Shown: positions 1 through 7,743, numbered from the stretch's first letter. The stretch is DNA of 40,953 nt from Phenylobacterium sp. Root700 (GCF_001429025.1 NZ_LMHT01000026.1:1-40953), one strand, 5' to 3'. Notes: generated from the letters alone by a model not told the origin. Made by a program: numbers and translations.

Positions 1-2
1 TC

Positions 3-41
3 GCCGGCTTCGTCAGCGCCAAAGCCGACGCAGTTGTGTGA
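3..41 (+). CDS. Possible 3' end of an unidentified plus-strand gene
   Basis: Frame 3 is open from the window edge to TGA at 39-41 and would encode a tail ending SAKADAVV. The other two plus frames read on without a stop in this short stretch, so this is only a hint that a gene enters from the left. Nothing can be said about its function. It would converge on the SRPBCC gene that ends at 81. Confidence 0.25.
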   Translation, partial: AGFVSAKADAVV

Positions 42-80
42 ATCCCGTAGCCCAGCGGGGGAGGATCTGGTTGTTCGGGG

Positions 81-536
81 TTAGCGCGCCAGGTAGGCGG
101 CGAGGTTGCTGAGCAGTTCCTTGGTGCCGTGCTCGCGGAACTCCGGCTTGTCGTGGCCGTCGAAATAGGCGCCTTGCTCGGTATAGATCAGCCGGGTGCG
201 TTCGCCGTCGGCTTTGAACTCGACCGTGGCGATGGAGACCGAGATCCGCGTCTGGTCCATATCCATCGTGTAGCTGAACGCGATGCGCCGATCGGGGACG
301 ATCTCCTGGTAGACGCCGTCATAGGTGTAGAGCGCGCCGCCCTCGGGGCCGCCCTTGTTCAATTCGCGCCCGCCGACCCGGAAGTCGAGCTGATAGCCGG
401 GGTCCGGCTTGGCCAGGTTGCCAAACCACAGCGACTTGGCCTCCAGCGAGGCCCAGGCGGCGAACACCCGCGCCGGCGCGGCGTCATAGGTGCGGTCGAT
501 GACGAAGGTGGCGTGGCTCACGGTGCGTTCGGTCAT
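81..536 (-). CDS. SRPBCC (AHSA1/START-like) domain protein, paralogue 1
   Basis: This 151-residue protein belongs by overall pattern to the SRPBCC/AHSA1 superfamily, small helix-grip proteins that bind hydrophobic ligands. It opens MTERTVSHATF and keeps the family's YDAAPARVFAAW helix near residues 18-29 and the closing TEQGAYFDG segment near 119-127. The ATG is preceded by a good AGGAG Shine-Dalgarno at about 7 nt. It is clearly paralogous to the SRPBCC protein at 1832-2308 (MTERSVAHAT, YDAAPARVFAAF, TEQGAFLDG). A palindromic site just upstream (557-574) matches a motif before the arsR-type gene at 1482, so it is probably repressed by that regulator. Ligand and enzymatic activity, if any, are unknown. 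Confidence 0.85.
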   Translation of the reverse strand: MTERTVSHATFVIDRTYDAAPARVFAAWASLEAKSLWFGNLAKPDPGYQLDFRVGGRELNKGGPEGGALYTYDGVYQEIVPDRRIAFSYTMDMDQTRISVSIATVEFKADGERTRLIYTEQGAYFDGHDKPEFREHGTKELLSNLAAYLAR

Positions 537-556
537 CGTCTTCTCCTGTCAATTCG

Positions 557-574
557 CTTAAGTGTTCACTTAAG
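557..574. promoter_or_regulatory. Candidate ArsR-type operator upstream of SRPBCC paralogue 1
   Basis: CTTAAGTG (557-564), TT, CACTTAAG (567-574) is a perfect inverted repeat with 8-bp arms, 21 bp before the SRPBCC start codon. Read on the minus strand it holds ATACTTAAGTG and ACACTTAAGCG. The same 11-mer form, ATACTTAAGCG, occurs just before the arsR-type start at 1482. The shared consensus AYACTTAAGYG suggests one repressor acts at both places. This is inference from sequence only. Confidence 0.65.
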
Positions 575-623
575 TATGTGGTCGCGAAGAATTGGTCAAG
601 CGACCGCTTCAGCGTTTTGGAGG

Positions 624-1409
624 TCAGGCCGGGCGGTTGTGCGCGACCGAGGCCTTCAGGAGCGCCGCGCGTTCCTCGGTCGCCAGGGGGCGCCAGCGGC
701 CTTCGGGCAGGTCGCCCAGCAGCAACGGGCCGATGCGGACGCGCACCAGATCGACCACCCGCAGTTCGACCGCCTCGGCCATCCGCCGGATCTGGCGGTT
801 ACGGCCTTCCTTCAGGACGATGTTCAGCTTTTGATCGTGGATCTGCCTCACCTTGGCGGGGCGTAGCTGGCGGCCGTCGAGTTCAAGGCCATGGCGCAGC
901 AGCTCCAGCTTTTTCGGAGTGATCACCCCGGTCAGCAGGACCATGTATTCCTTGTCGATGTTGGACTCCGGCCCGATCAGGGCCTTGGCCAGCACGCCGT
1001 CCTCGGAGAGCACCAGCAGGCCGCGAGAATCCCGGTCTAGCCGGCCCAGCGGCGCCAGGTTGTTATCCGCGCCCGGGATGACCCCGTTCTCGCCCCAGAG
1101 GGCGTCCTTGGTCAGCAGGCTCGAGGCCTCGATCTGATCGTCCTGCGGCAGGGATGAGACGATGCCGATCGGCTTGTGGATCACCACGCTCAGCATGGTC
1201 TCCAGGATCGCCTGGGCGCTGTCGTTCAGCACCAGGGTCTGGCCGCTCTCGATCTTGCGGCCGGCGTCGTCGACGCGTTGGCCGTCGATGAAGACCAGGC
1301 CCTTGCCGATCAACGCCTCGGCCTCGCGCCGAGAGCAGACGCCGCTCTGCGCCAGCCACTTGTTCACGCGTTGCGGTTCGGGGTCGTTGTAGGTGCGGGT
1401 CCAGGCCAT
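624..1409 (-). CDS. rluF: RluF/RsuA-family 23S rRNA pseudouridine synthase
   Basis: This 261-residue protein isomerises a uridine in rRNA to pseudouridine. An N-terminal S4 RNA-binding domain (about 14-60, VNKWLAQSGVCSRREAEALI) is followed by the RsuA/RluB/E/F-type catalytic domain. GRLDRDSRGLL holds the catalytic aspartate at D125, and EGRNRQIRRM lies near 201-210. The HKPIGIVSS and KEYMVLL motifs fit RluF (E. coli U2604) better than RluB or RsuA, but the exact target is inferred. It diverges from the arsR-type gene with only 72 bp between start codons, so the candidate operator at 1470 could affect it too. It separates two SRPBCC paralogues with which it has no obvious functional link. Confidence 0.85.
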   Translation of the reverse strand: MAWTRTYNDPEPQRVNKWLAQSGVCSRREAEALIGKGLVFIDGQRVDDAGRKIESGQTLVLNDSAQAILETMLSVVIHKPIGIVSSLPQDDQIEASSLLTKDALWGENGVIPGADNNLAPLGRLDRDSRGLLVLSEDGVLAKALIGPESNIDKEYMVLLTGVITPKKLELLRHGLELDGRQLRPAKVRQIHDQKLNIVLKEGRNRQIRRMAEAVELRVVDLVRVRIGPLLLGDLPEGRWRPLATEERAALLKASVAHNRPA

Positions 1410-1469
1410 GGCCCTGCATACGGCCCGCGCCGACGCTCGCCAAGCGCTTGCGGTTCGATGCCTGTGGTG

Positions 1470-1480
1470 ATACTTAAGCG
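1470..1480. promoter_or_regulatory. Candidate autoregulatory ArsR-type operator (ATACTTAAGCG)
   Basis: ATACTTAAGCG ends 1 bp before the ATG at 1482 and matches both halves of the palindrome at 557-574. A repressor bound here would overlap the arsR promoter or transcription start. No Shine-Dalgarno is visible before that ATG, so the transcript may be leaderless. Autoregulation is inferred. Confidence 0.55.
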
Positions 1481-1481
1481 T

Positions 1482-1835
1482 ATGCTAAACCAACGGCCCA
1501 ATCTCGATCTGCTGTTCCAGGCCCTGGCCGACCCCGGTCGTCGCGGCATGGTGGAGCGTCTCAGCCTCGGGCCGGCGTCGGTCAGCGAGCTCGCCCAGCC
1601 GCTCGACATGACCCTGTCGGCGGTGGTGCAGCACCTGGCCATCCTCGAGGCCAGCGGCATCGTCCGTTCGGAAAAGGTCGGCCGCGTGCGCACCTGCCGG
1701 ATGGAGCCCGGCGTGCTGAGCCTGGTCGAGCAATGGGTCAATGACCGCAGGACAAGCTGGGAGCGCAAGCTGGACCGGCTGGGGGACTTCCTGGCCGCCA
1801 CCGCAGATCCGCAGGACGAAGGGAGCAAGTCATGA
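1482..1835 (+). CDS. ArsR-family winged-helix transcriptional repressor
   Basis: A 117-residue small regulator with an ArsR-type winged helix. It begins MLNQRPNLDLLFQALADPGR, has the recognition-helix region LDMTLSAVVQHLAILEASGI (about 45-64), and the wing RSEKVGRVRTCRMEP. The arsenic-binding cysteine motif of true ArsR is absent, which is usual for the subgroup found beside SRPBCC genes. The ATG at 1482 is chosen because family members typically begin MLN. An in-frame ATG at 1458 would add 8 residues but lies upstream of the candidate operator. The gene overlaps the next SRPBCC gene by ATGA, so the two are translated together. The ligand is unknown. Confidence 0.88.
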   Translation: MLNQRPNLDLLFQALADPGRRGMVERLSLGPASVSELAQPLDMTLSAVVQHLAILEASGIVRSEKVGRVRTCRMEPGVLSLVEQWVNDRRTSWERKLDRLGDFLAATADPQDEGSKS

Positions 1836-2308
1836 CCGAACGCAGCGTGGCCCACGCCACCATCCACCTCGAGCGGGTCTATGACGCCGCCCCGGCGCGG
1901 GTGTTCGCCGCCTTCTCAGATCCGGCCGCCAGCGACCGCTGGTTCGTGGCCGCCGAGGGCTGGGAGATGACTGAATACGACCACGACTTCCGCGAGGGCG
2001 GCCGCGAGACCGGTCGCTTCGCCGTCAAGAAGGGCGACCCGGTCATCTACAACCAGACCCATTATCACCAGATCGTCCCGGACCAGCGGATCGTCTACGC
2101 CTACACCATGGCCCAGGAAGACACCCTGATGTCGGCCTCGATGCTGACCTTGGAATTCAAGGCCGAGGGCGGCAAGACCCGGCTGCTGCTGACCGAGCAG
2201 GGGGCGTTCCTGGACGGCGTCGACCAGCCGGCCAACCGCGAGGCGGGCTGGAGCGAACTGCTCGACAGCCTTGGCCGTGAGGTTCGTGGGGAGCTGGTGG
2301 GGGCCTGA
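1832..2308 (+). CDS. SRPBCC (AHSA1/START-like) domain protein, paralogue 2
   Basis: A 158-residue SRPBCC protein, paralogous to the protein at 81-536 with the same opening and same central and C-terminal motifs (YDAAPARVFAAF, RIVYAYTMAQED, TEQGAFLDG). It overlaps the arsR-type gene by 4 bp, giving the common ArsR-SRPBCC two-gene operon. In such pairs the SRPBCC protein is thought to bind or act on a small hydrophobic molecule, but no substrate is known here. It is followed by a palindromic repeat unit and then a convergent S4-domain gene. Confidence 0.87.
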   Translation: MTERSVAHATIHLERVYDAAPARVFAAFSDPAASDRWFVAAEGWEMTEYDHDFREGGRETGRFAVKKGDPVIYNQTHYHQIVPDQRIVYAYTMAQEDTLMSASMLTLEFKAEGGKTRLLLTEQGAFLDGVDQPANREAGWSELLDSLGREVRGELVGA

Positions 2309-2326
2309 GGCCATCATTTCCAAGAT

Positions 2327-2428
2327 CGTCATCACCGGGCTGGTCCCGGTGATCCATAGACGCCGACCTTGCAGGCAAGGCCCGATGGACCGTGTTTATG
2401 GATGGCCGGCACGGGGCCGGCCATGACG
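2327..2428. repeat. REP-like composite palindromic intergenic element
   Basis: Three perfect hairpins lie side by side in the gap between convergent genes. ATCACCGGG/CCCGGTGAT spans 2331-2353 with a 5-nt loop. CCTTGC/GCAAGG spans 2367-2380 with a 2-nt loop. ATGGCCGGC/GCCGGCCAT spans 2402-2424 with a 5-nt loop. The ends CGTCAT (2327-2332) and ATGACG (2423-2428) are themselves inverted. The design resembles dispersed palindromic units of alphaproteobacterial genomes. It may also stop transcription from both sides. No second copy was noticed in this window. Confidence 0.7.
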
Positions 2429-2448
2429 AGCCTTGAGGGGAATAGGGG

Positions 2449-2730
2449 CTAACCCGCCTCCAAGGTCGAATAGAGCGCCCGCGCCTCGGCGGGCGGACCG
2501 CGGCGTTCGCCCAAGCCCTCGACGGTGACGGCGATCAAGCGGCCGCCGACTGCGAACACCAGCCGGTCGCCGACCTTCAGCGCCCTGGCGCACTTGTCGA
2601 TGCGGGTCTCCGCGCCGGCGCGGGTCAGGCGGACCTTGCCCTCGTCCAGGTACTTGGCGGCCAGCGAGCGGGTCTTGAAGAACCGCGCGCGCCACATCCA
2701 GACATCGGCGCGGCAGGCGTCGTCGCTCAT
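2449..2730 (-). CDS. S4-domain RNA-binding protein (Hsp15-like)
   Basis: A 93-residue protein made almost entirely of one S4 domain: RADVWMWRARFFKTRSLAAK (about 7-26), GKVRLTRAG, then the KVGDRLVFAVGGR strand region. The layout is that of Hsp15 (HslR), which binds stalled 50S subunits carrying nascent chains. It starts inside the 3' end of the upstream helicase (ATGA overlap 2727-2730), so the two form an operon and may act on the same RNA or ribosomal substrate. From memory, this helicase-S4 pair is common in alphaproteobacteria and often followed by fdxA and carD. Neither follows here. Confidence 0.83.
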   Translation of the reverse strand: MSDDACRADVWMWRARFFKTRSLAAKYLDEGKVRLTRAGAETRIDKCARALKVGDRLVFAVGGRLIAVTVEGLGERRGPPAEARALYSTLEAG

Positions 2731-5261
2731 GCGCGCACGGCCTTGGCCTTGCGCCGCCGACGTGGGCGGCGGGTGGGAGCAGGCTGATCCTTCAGGGCCG
2801 CCAGGGCGGCGAAGGGCGAGTTGGGCGGCGGCGGCGTCACGGCTTGCGGCCTGGGCTTTTCGTTGCGACGCCGCCAGATCATCGGCTCGCCGTCCTTGGG
2901 CTTGGTGGTCGGCGCGAAGTTGAGGGCGCGCAGGATGTCGCGGGCCTCGCTATCGGACCAGCCAAGCTCCTCGCGGGCCTGGTCGGAAAGCTGACCCTGT
3001 TTCGGTGCGGCCCGCAGCAGATCATCCAGGCGTTCCAGGGCCTCGACCGGCACGGCGTGGCGACCGACCGCGCGCAGGCCGAAGGCGGCCAGAGCGACGG
3101 GCGGCGGCGGCGGATCGGGCAGCCGGCTGACGCTGCTCGGGGCAGGCCGCCAATCGCGTCCGGCGAAGCCTTGGGCGAAGGCCAGGGCCTGGGGTTTCAG
3201 CAGGGCCGGCAGATAGAGGCTGAAGTGGCCAAGCCGCACGCCCAGCGCCTTGAGGCCGCGTCGCTCGACCTGGCTCAGCGCCTTGGCCTCGACGCGCACC
3301 TGGTCGCGGTCGAGCACGCCGCCGGCCTCAATCAGCCGATAGGCGACGCCCCGCGCCAGGCCCTTGACCTTGCCGCTGGAGAGGGCGGCTTCGAGCCGGC
3401 GCAGGACGCCCAGCCGCTTGACCGCCTCGGCGGCGAGGAAGGCTTCCAGCCGCCGCGCCGCCCGCTCGCGGGCCGGGGCCGGGCCAAGCTCGCCATAGAG
3501 CCGGACCTTCGGGGCGAACGGCGTGCCGCCGGCGATCGCGCCCGCCGCCTCGCCATGCCAATGGACCACGCCGTCGGGCGTGAAGGTGAAGGCCTCGTCG
3601 GGCTCTGAGGCCAGCTTGCCGAGGCGCTTGGCGATCTCGGGGCCGACCGCGGCGACGGCGGCGGCGCGCAGGGCCTTTTCTTCCAGAACCGAGGAGCCTT
3701 GGGCGGGTTCGAAACTGACGCCCAGCAGCTTGCCGACATACTGCCCTTCGACCGTGACCGCGCCGTCGCTGGCGACCCCGGCCAGCATCTCGCTGCGGAC
3801 ATTGAGCGCGCGCATCAGGGCGCTGGTTCGCCGGTCGACGAACCGGGCCATCAGCTTTTCATGCAGGGTGTCGGAGAGCCGGTCCTCCAGCAGCCGGGTC
3901 CGTCCCTGCCAGCCGGCGGCGTCGGCCAGCCAGTCGGGGCGGTTGGCGACATAGGCCAGGGTGCGCACGCTGGCGAGCCGTGCGGCCAGGGTGTCGATCT
4001 CGCCGTCGGTGCGGTCCAGGTGGCGGTATTGTCCGGCGATCCAGTCCTCGGGGACCTTGCGGTTGCGGCTGGTCAGCCAGCCGAAGAACTCGCGCACCAG
4101 GCGGATGTGCTCCTCGCCGGAGGTCTTGCGGAAGTCCGGGGTCTGGCAGACGTCCCACAGCTTGATCAGCGCCTGGCGGTCGCGAACGCAGCGGTCGATG
4201 ACCTCAGGTTCGCCCGCCACCGCGCGCAGGGTCTTTTCGTCCAGGGCTTCGGCCGAGAGCTTCAGGCCTTCGCGCGACGGCGGCGCGGCCAGCGAGCGGA
4301 TCAGGTTGGGCAGCGAGGTGAAGTCGAGCTTGGCGTTGCGCCATTCCGCGCCAGCGATGGCGTCGAACCGGTGTTCCTCCACCGCCTCGATCAGGTCGGC
4401 GTCCATGTCCTCGCACTCGCCCGTGACGCCGAAGGTCCCGTCGCGGGTGAAGCGCCCGGCGCGACCGGCGATCTGGCCGATCTCCTGTGGGTGCAGGAAG
4501 CGGGTGCGCTTGCCGTCGAACTTACGCAGGCCGGCGAAGGCCACATGGTCGACGTCCATGTTCAGGCCCATGCCGATGGCGTCGGTGGCGACCAGGAAGT
4601 CGACCTCGCCGGACTGGTAGAGCGCGACCTGGGCGTTGCGGGTGCGGGGACTGAGCGAGCCCATGACCACGGCGGCGCCGCCGCGCTGGCGGCGGATCAG
4701 CTCGGCGATGGCGTAGACCTGGTCGGCGGAGAAGGCGACGACCGCCGAGCGGCGCGGCAGCCGGGTCAGCTTCTTGGGACCGGAATAGGTCAGGCGCGAC
4801 AGCCGCTCGCGGGTGACGATCTCGGCGTCGGGGAGCAGCCGGCGGATCAGCGGCGCCATGGTCCCGGCGCCCAACAGCATGGTCTCGTACTTGCCGCGCG
4901 CGTGCAGCAGCCGGTGGGTGAAGACGTGGCCGCGCTCAGGATCGGCGCAGAGCTGGATTTCGTCCACCGCCAGGAACTCGACCTCGCGGCTCAGCGGCAT
5001 GGCCTCGACGGTGCAGACGAAATACTGCGCCCGAGCCGGGACGATCTTCTCCTCGCCGGTGATCAGGGCGACGGAGGAGGGGCCGCGCAGCTTGACGATG
5101 CGGTCATAGATTTCCCGCGCCAGCAGCCGCAGCGGCAGGCCGATCATGCCGCTCGCATGGCCCAGCATCCGCTCGACGGCGAGGTGGGTCTTGCCGGTAT
5201 TGGTCGGGCCGAGCACCGCCACCAGTCTCGGCGGCCCCACACCCGAGGAACGAGCACTCAT
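2727..5261 (-). CDS. SUV3/MgpS-like superfamily 2 RNA helicase
   Basis: With the ATG at 5261 the protein has 844 residues. Walker A GPTNTGKT is at 18-25, a DEIQ Walker B at 100-103, ATDAIGMGLN at 225-234, and QIAGRAGR (motif VI) at 263-270. This set matches SUV3-like helicases (mitochondrial degradosome helicase relatives), which unwind RNA or RNA/DNA with ATP. The C-terminal half holds weaker helical regions and ends in a very basic tail (RRPRRRRKAKAVRA), a likely RNA contact. A TTG at 5297 is in frame and would add 12 residues; neither start has a strong Shine-Dalgarno. The S4 gene overlaps its end, and a toxin-antitoxin pair lies immediately upstream on the same strand. Confidence 0.88.
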   Translation of the reverse strand: MSARSSGVGPPRLVAVLGPTNTGKTHLAVERMLGHASGMIGLPLRLLAREIYDRIVKLRGPSSVALITGEEKIVPARAQYFVCTVEAMPLSREVEFLAVDEIQLCADPERGHVFTHRLLHARGKYETMLLGAGTMAPLIRRLLPDAEIVTRERLSRLTYSGPKKLTRLPRRSAVVAFSADQVYAIAELIRRQRGGAAVVMGSLSPRTRNAQVALYQSGEVDFLVATDAIGMGLNMDVDHVAFAGLRKFDGKRTRFLHPQEIGQIAGRAGRFTRDGTFGVTGECEDMDADLIEAVEEHRFDAIAGAEWRNAKLDFTSLPNLIRSLAAPPSREGLKLSAEALDEKTLRAVAGEPEVIDRCVRDRQALIKLWDVCQTPDFRKTSGEEHIRLVREFFGWLTSRNRKVPEDWIAGQYRHLDRTDGEIDTLAARLASVRTLAYVANRPDWLADAAGWQGRTRLLEDRLSDTLHEKLMARFVDRRTSALMRALNVRSEMLAGVASDGAVTVEGQYVGKLLGVSFEPAQGSSVLEEKALRAAAVAAVGPEIAKRLGKLASEPDEAFTFTPDGVVHWHGEAAGAIAGGTPFAPKVRLYGELGPAPARERAARRLEAFLAAEAVKRLGVLRRLEAALSSGKVKGLARGVAYRLIEAGGVLDRDQVRVEAKALSQVERRGLKALGVRLGHFSLYLPALLKPQALAFAQGFAGRDWRPAPSSVSRLPDPPPPPVALAAFGLRAVGRHAVPVEALERLDDLLRAAPKQGQLSDQAREELGWSDSEARDILRALNFAPTTKPKDGEPMIWRRRNEKPRPQAVTPPPPNSPFAALAALKDQPAPTRRPRRRRKAKAVRA

Positions 5262-5312
5262 ACCAGGGAAAATGGGGCGGGAATCGCTCTGCGGCAAGCG
5301 GGGCCGCGGTCG

Positions 5313-5603
5313 TTACAGGTGTCGGTCGAAGTCCATGCGCTGGTGGAGGATGCGGACCACGTCGAGTTCGTCGCCACGCAGGCGGTAGAAGATCACGTGC
5401 GAACCCGCCGACAGCTTGAAGTACCCAGGCCGGACATGGTCGCAAGGGCGGCCTCGCCGTGGATCAGCGACAGCGCCTTCGATGGCCCGCTGAATGTCAC
5501 GAATATAGTTCTCAGCCTGGGCGGCGCCCCACTGAGTCTGGGTATGGTCCCAGATGTTGTTCAGATCGCTCGCCGTCCTTGGCGACAGGACATAACGGTT
5601 CAT
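5313..5603 (-). CDS. parE: ParE/RelE-superfamily toxin
   Basis: A 96-residue toxin of the ParE/RelE fold. It starts MNRYVLSPRTASDLNNIWDH, has the central arginine-rich segment GRPCDHVRPGYFKL (about 51-64), and the closing strand pair HVIFYRLRGDELDVVRILHQ. ParE toxins usually poison DNA gyrase, whereas RelE toxins cleave mRNA. The sequence looks like ParE, but the target is inferred. It overlaps the antitoxin gene by ATGA (5600-5603), so production is coupled. The helicase gene begins about 50 bp downstream on the same strand and might receive read-through. Confidence 0.88.
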   Translation of the reverse strand: MNRYVLSPRTASDLNNIWDHTQTQWGAAQAENYIRDIQRAIEGAVADPRRGRPCDHVRPGYFKLSAGSHVIFYRLRGDELDVVRILHQRMDFDRHL

Positions 5604-5857
5604 CGCGCCGATGGGGCGCTGCGCTTGCTGGAGATGAACTGGTCAAAGTCGAAGGGCGTCGAGGCGCCGCTCTCTTCACCCTCGACGAGCGCTGCTCGAA
5701 GTGAGCCGAGTTGCGCTTCTCGTTCTTCAAGCAGGCGCAGGCTGGCCCGGACGACTTCGCTGGCCGAGGCATAGCGGCCCTTGGCGACCTCGGATTCGAT
5801 GAAGCTGGCGAAGTGCTCCCCGAGGCTGATCGATGTATTTTTGCCCATGGCGACCAT
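5600..5857 (-). CDS. parD: ParD-type ribbon-helix-helix antitoxin
   Basis: An 85-residue antitoxin. Its N-terminal ribbon-helix-helix part reads KNTSISLGEHFASFIESEVA and SASEVVRASLRLLEE, and its acidic C-terminal tail is expected to wrap and neutralise ParE. Start choice is between ATG at 5857 (MVAMGKN) and ATG at 5848 (MGKN). The second fits the family better, but the first keeps the candidate operator just outside the gene. ParD dimers normally bind their own promoter, and a perfect inverted repeat lies 3-17 bp upstream. A complete pair with no visible damage suggests it is functional. Confidence 0.88.
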   Translation of the reverse strand: MVAMGKNTSISLGEHFASFIESEVAKGRYASASEVVRASLRLLEEREAQLGSLRAALVEGEESGASTPFDFDQFISSKRSAPSAR

Positions 5858-5859
5858 TG

Positions 5860-5874
5860 TACCAAAGATTGGTA
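5860..5874. promoter_or_regulatory. Candidate ParD operator
   Basis: TACCAA (5860-5865), AGA, TTGGTA (5869-5874) is a perfect 6-bp inverted repeat directly before parD. Its position and size suit a ribbon-helix-helix autorepressor. The gap to the DUF885 gene end (5920) is short, so the parDE promoter must lie in about 60 bp. Confidence 0.55.
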
Positions 5875-5919
5875 ATTTGGCCTAGTCCGGCGACGGCTGG
5901 CCGCCGCCGGACCCACGGT

Positions 5920-7743
5920 CTACCTCGCCGAGGCGATGTAGTTGTCGATCACCTGGTCCAGCACGGTCAGCGGCGTGCCGCCGGCCAGCAGGCCCGCATC
6001 GTGGAATTTGCGGATGTCGAACTTGCGGCCCAGCGCCTTCTTCGCGCGCTCGCGGCCGTTCATCCAGGTGATCTTGCCGACCATGTAGCTGCACGCTTGG
6101 CCTGGCCACACGCAGTAGCGTTCGATCTCGGTGATGGCGCTGCTCTCGGCGTCGCCGATGTTGTCGACGAAGTACTTCACCGCCTGCTCGCGGCTCCAGC
6201 GTTTGTGGTGCATGCCGCTGTCGACCACCAGGCGGACGGCGCGGAACATGGCGTCGTGGATCATGCCGATGTGGCCGAGTACGTCGTTGTCGTACATGCC
6301 CATCTCGACCGCCAACTGCTCGGCGTAGAGCGCCCAGCCTTCGCTGTAGCCGGAGAAGCCGATCACCTTGCGGATCAGCGGCAGGTCGCCGGCCTCGTTG
6401 TTGAGGGCGAGCTGCAGGTGGTGGCCGGGAAGCCCCTCGTGATAGGTGAGTGTCGGCAGGGTCCAGGCCGGCACCTCGGCGGTGTTGCGCAGGTTGATCC
6501 AGTAGATCCCCGGGCGTTTCCCATCGAGCGTGGGTGAGTAGTAGTAGCCGCCCGGCGCCCCGGCCTCGATGGCTGGGGGCACGCGGCGGATATCCAGCGG
6601 CGCCTTGGGAAGCTGGCCGAACCACTGCGGCAGCTTGGCGCTCACCACCTTCACCTGCTCGTTCAGACGGGCCAGCAGCTCTTCCTTGCCCTTGTCGGTG
6701 TTGGGATAGATCTGCTTAGGATCGGTCGCCATCGCGCGATAGCGCTCACCGACGCCGCCCTTGGTGTAGCCGGCCTTCCTCATCAGCACGTCGGCCTGGG
6801 CGCCCAGGCTGGCGACAAGCTCGAGCCCGGTCTTGTGGACCTCGTCGGGGGTGATGTTCGAGGTCGTGTAGTTGCGCAGGCCAAGGCGGTAATACTCGTC
6901 GCCGTCGGGCAGGCGCCAGCAGCCGGCGTCGTGTACCGCCTTGGCGCGCAGGCCTTCCAGCAGGGCCGCCTGGCGGGCCAGGGCCGGGCGGATTTTCTCG
7001 GCGTAGAGGCCCTGGGCCTGCGGCGCCCAGGCGCCGGCGATGTTCTTTTCCTTGGTCCGCCGCTCCAGGCTGACGACGACGGGCGCCTTGTCGGGCTCGG
7101 AGGCCAGGAAGGCCTTGAGCTGGGTCAGGGCCTTATCGAGGACGAAGTCGGGCGGCGTGACGCCCAGGGCCACGTCGTGACGAACCACGTCGACCTCCTG
7201 GTCGAGCAGGCGGCCGAAGGCCTCCACACGGGCCATATAGGCGTCGGCGTCGGCCTTGGTTTCGATGGTGTGCTGGGTGTCGAGGAAGTCCGGCATCTGC
7301 TGGTAGGCGCCGGTCAGCTGCGACAGCACATAGGGAGAGTTCACGCCCTGGCCGCCGTACTGGAAGCGCCGGTTGCCTTCGTCCTGGGTCGCCAGCACGA
7401 ACTCGACGGTGTCGTAGTTCACCGCGTCCATACCGGAGAGCTGCTTGCGGTCGATGGCGCGCAGGGTTTTCAGGTCATGGGCGGTGTTGGCTTTGTTTTC
7501 GGCCAGCGCGGTCAGCGAGAAGTCCGACAGTTCCGACTTGGTCCAGGCTAGGTCGCCCTTGTCGAGACCCAGCATGGTCGGCAGCTCCGGGCTGCGCCGG
7601 AAGGTCTGGGCCATCGACGTGTCGAAGAAGGCGTACATCTTGGCGGCCTCGCCCGTGGGCGCGGCGGCGAGGGCGATCTTTGGAACGGCGGCGGCCGCGC
7701 CGAAGGCGGCGGCGGTCGCCAGGAGTTCACGGCGGCTTTGCAT
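5920..7743 (-). CDS. Secreted DUF885-family metallohydrolase
   Basis: A 607-residue DUF885 protein. The N-terminus SRRELLATAAAFGAAAAV looks like a Tat signal (twin arginine followed by a hydrophobic stretch, about 3-28), with likely cleavage after the Ala-rich segment. The family hallmark HEGLPGHH is at 435-442 (HExxxH-like zinc ligands) and SEGWALYAEQL at 467-477 carries a further glutamate ligand. These motifs place it with gluzincin-like peptidases. The substrate is unknown; peptides or esters are possible. Length matches the family, and no damage is seen. It is transcribed alone, with a palindrome at 7765-7787 in its upstream region. Confidence 0.85.
   Translation of the reverse strand: MQSRRELLATAAAFGAAAAVPKIALAAAPTGEAAKMYAFFDTSMAQTFRRSPELPTMLGLDKGDLAWTKSELSDFSLTALAENKANTAHDLKTLRAIDRKQLSGMDAVNYDTVEFVLATQDEGNRRFQYGGQGVNSPYVLSQLTGAYQQMPDFLDTQHTIETKADADAYMARVEAFGRLLDQEVDVVRHDVALGVTPPDFVLDKALTQLKAFLASEPDKAPVVVSLERRTKEKNIAGAWAPQAQGLYAEKIRPALARQAALLEGLRAKAVHDAGCWRLPDGDEYYRLGLRNYTTSNITPDEVHKTGLELVASLGAQADVLMRKAGYTKGGVGERYRAMATDPKQIYPNTDKGKEELLARLNEQVKVVSAKLPQWFGQLPKAPLDIRRVPPAIEAGAPGGYYYSPTLDGKRPGIYWINLRNTAEVPAWTLPTLTYHEGLPGHHLQLALNNEAGDLPLIRKVIGFSGYSEGWALYAEQLAVEMGMYDNDVLGHIGMIHDAMFRAVRLVVDSGMHHKRWSREQAVKYFVDNIGDAESSAITEIERYCVWPGQACSYMVGKITWMNGRERAKKALGRKFDIRKFHDAGLLAGGTPLTVLDQVIDNYIASAR

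Noticed and set aside
1176..1481. Upstream extension of the arsR-type gene
   Set aside because: The extension is antisense to the pseudouridine synthase, and the family N-terminus MLN begins at 1482.
3699..5774. Open frame of 691 codons on the plus strand
   Set aside because: It lies wholly antisense to the helicase and ParDE genes and has low-complexity Gly/Ala/Asp/Gln composition typical of GC-rich shadow frames. No motif was found.
5895..6625. Minus-strand frame overlapping the end of the DUF885 gene
   Set aside because: It is an alternative frame inside DUF885 coding sequence, Arg/His-rich without motifs.
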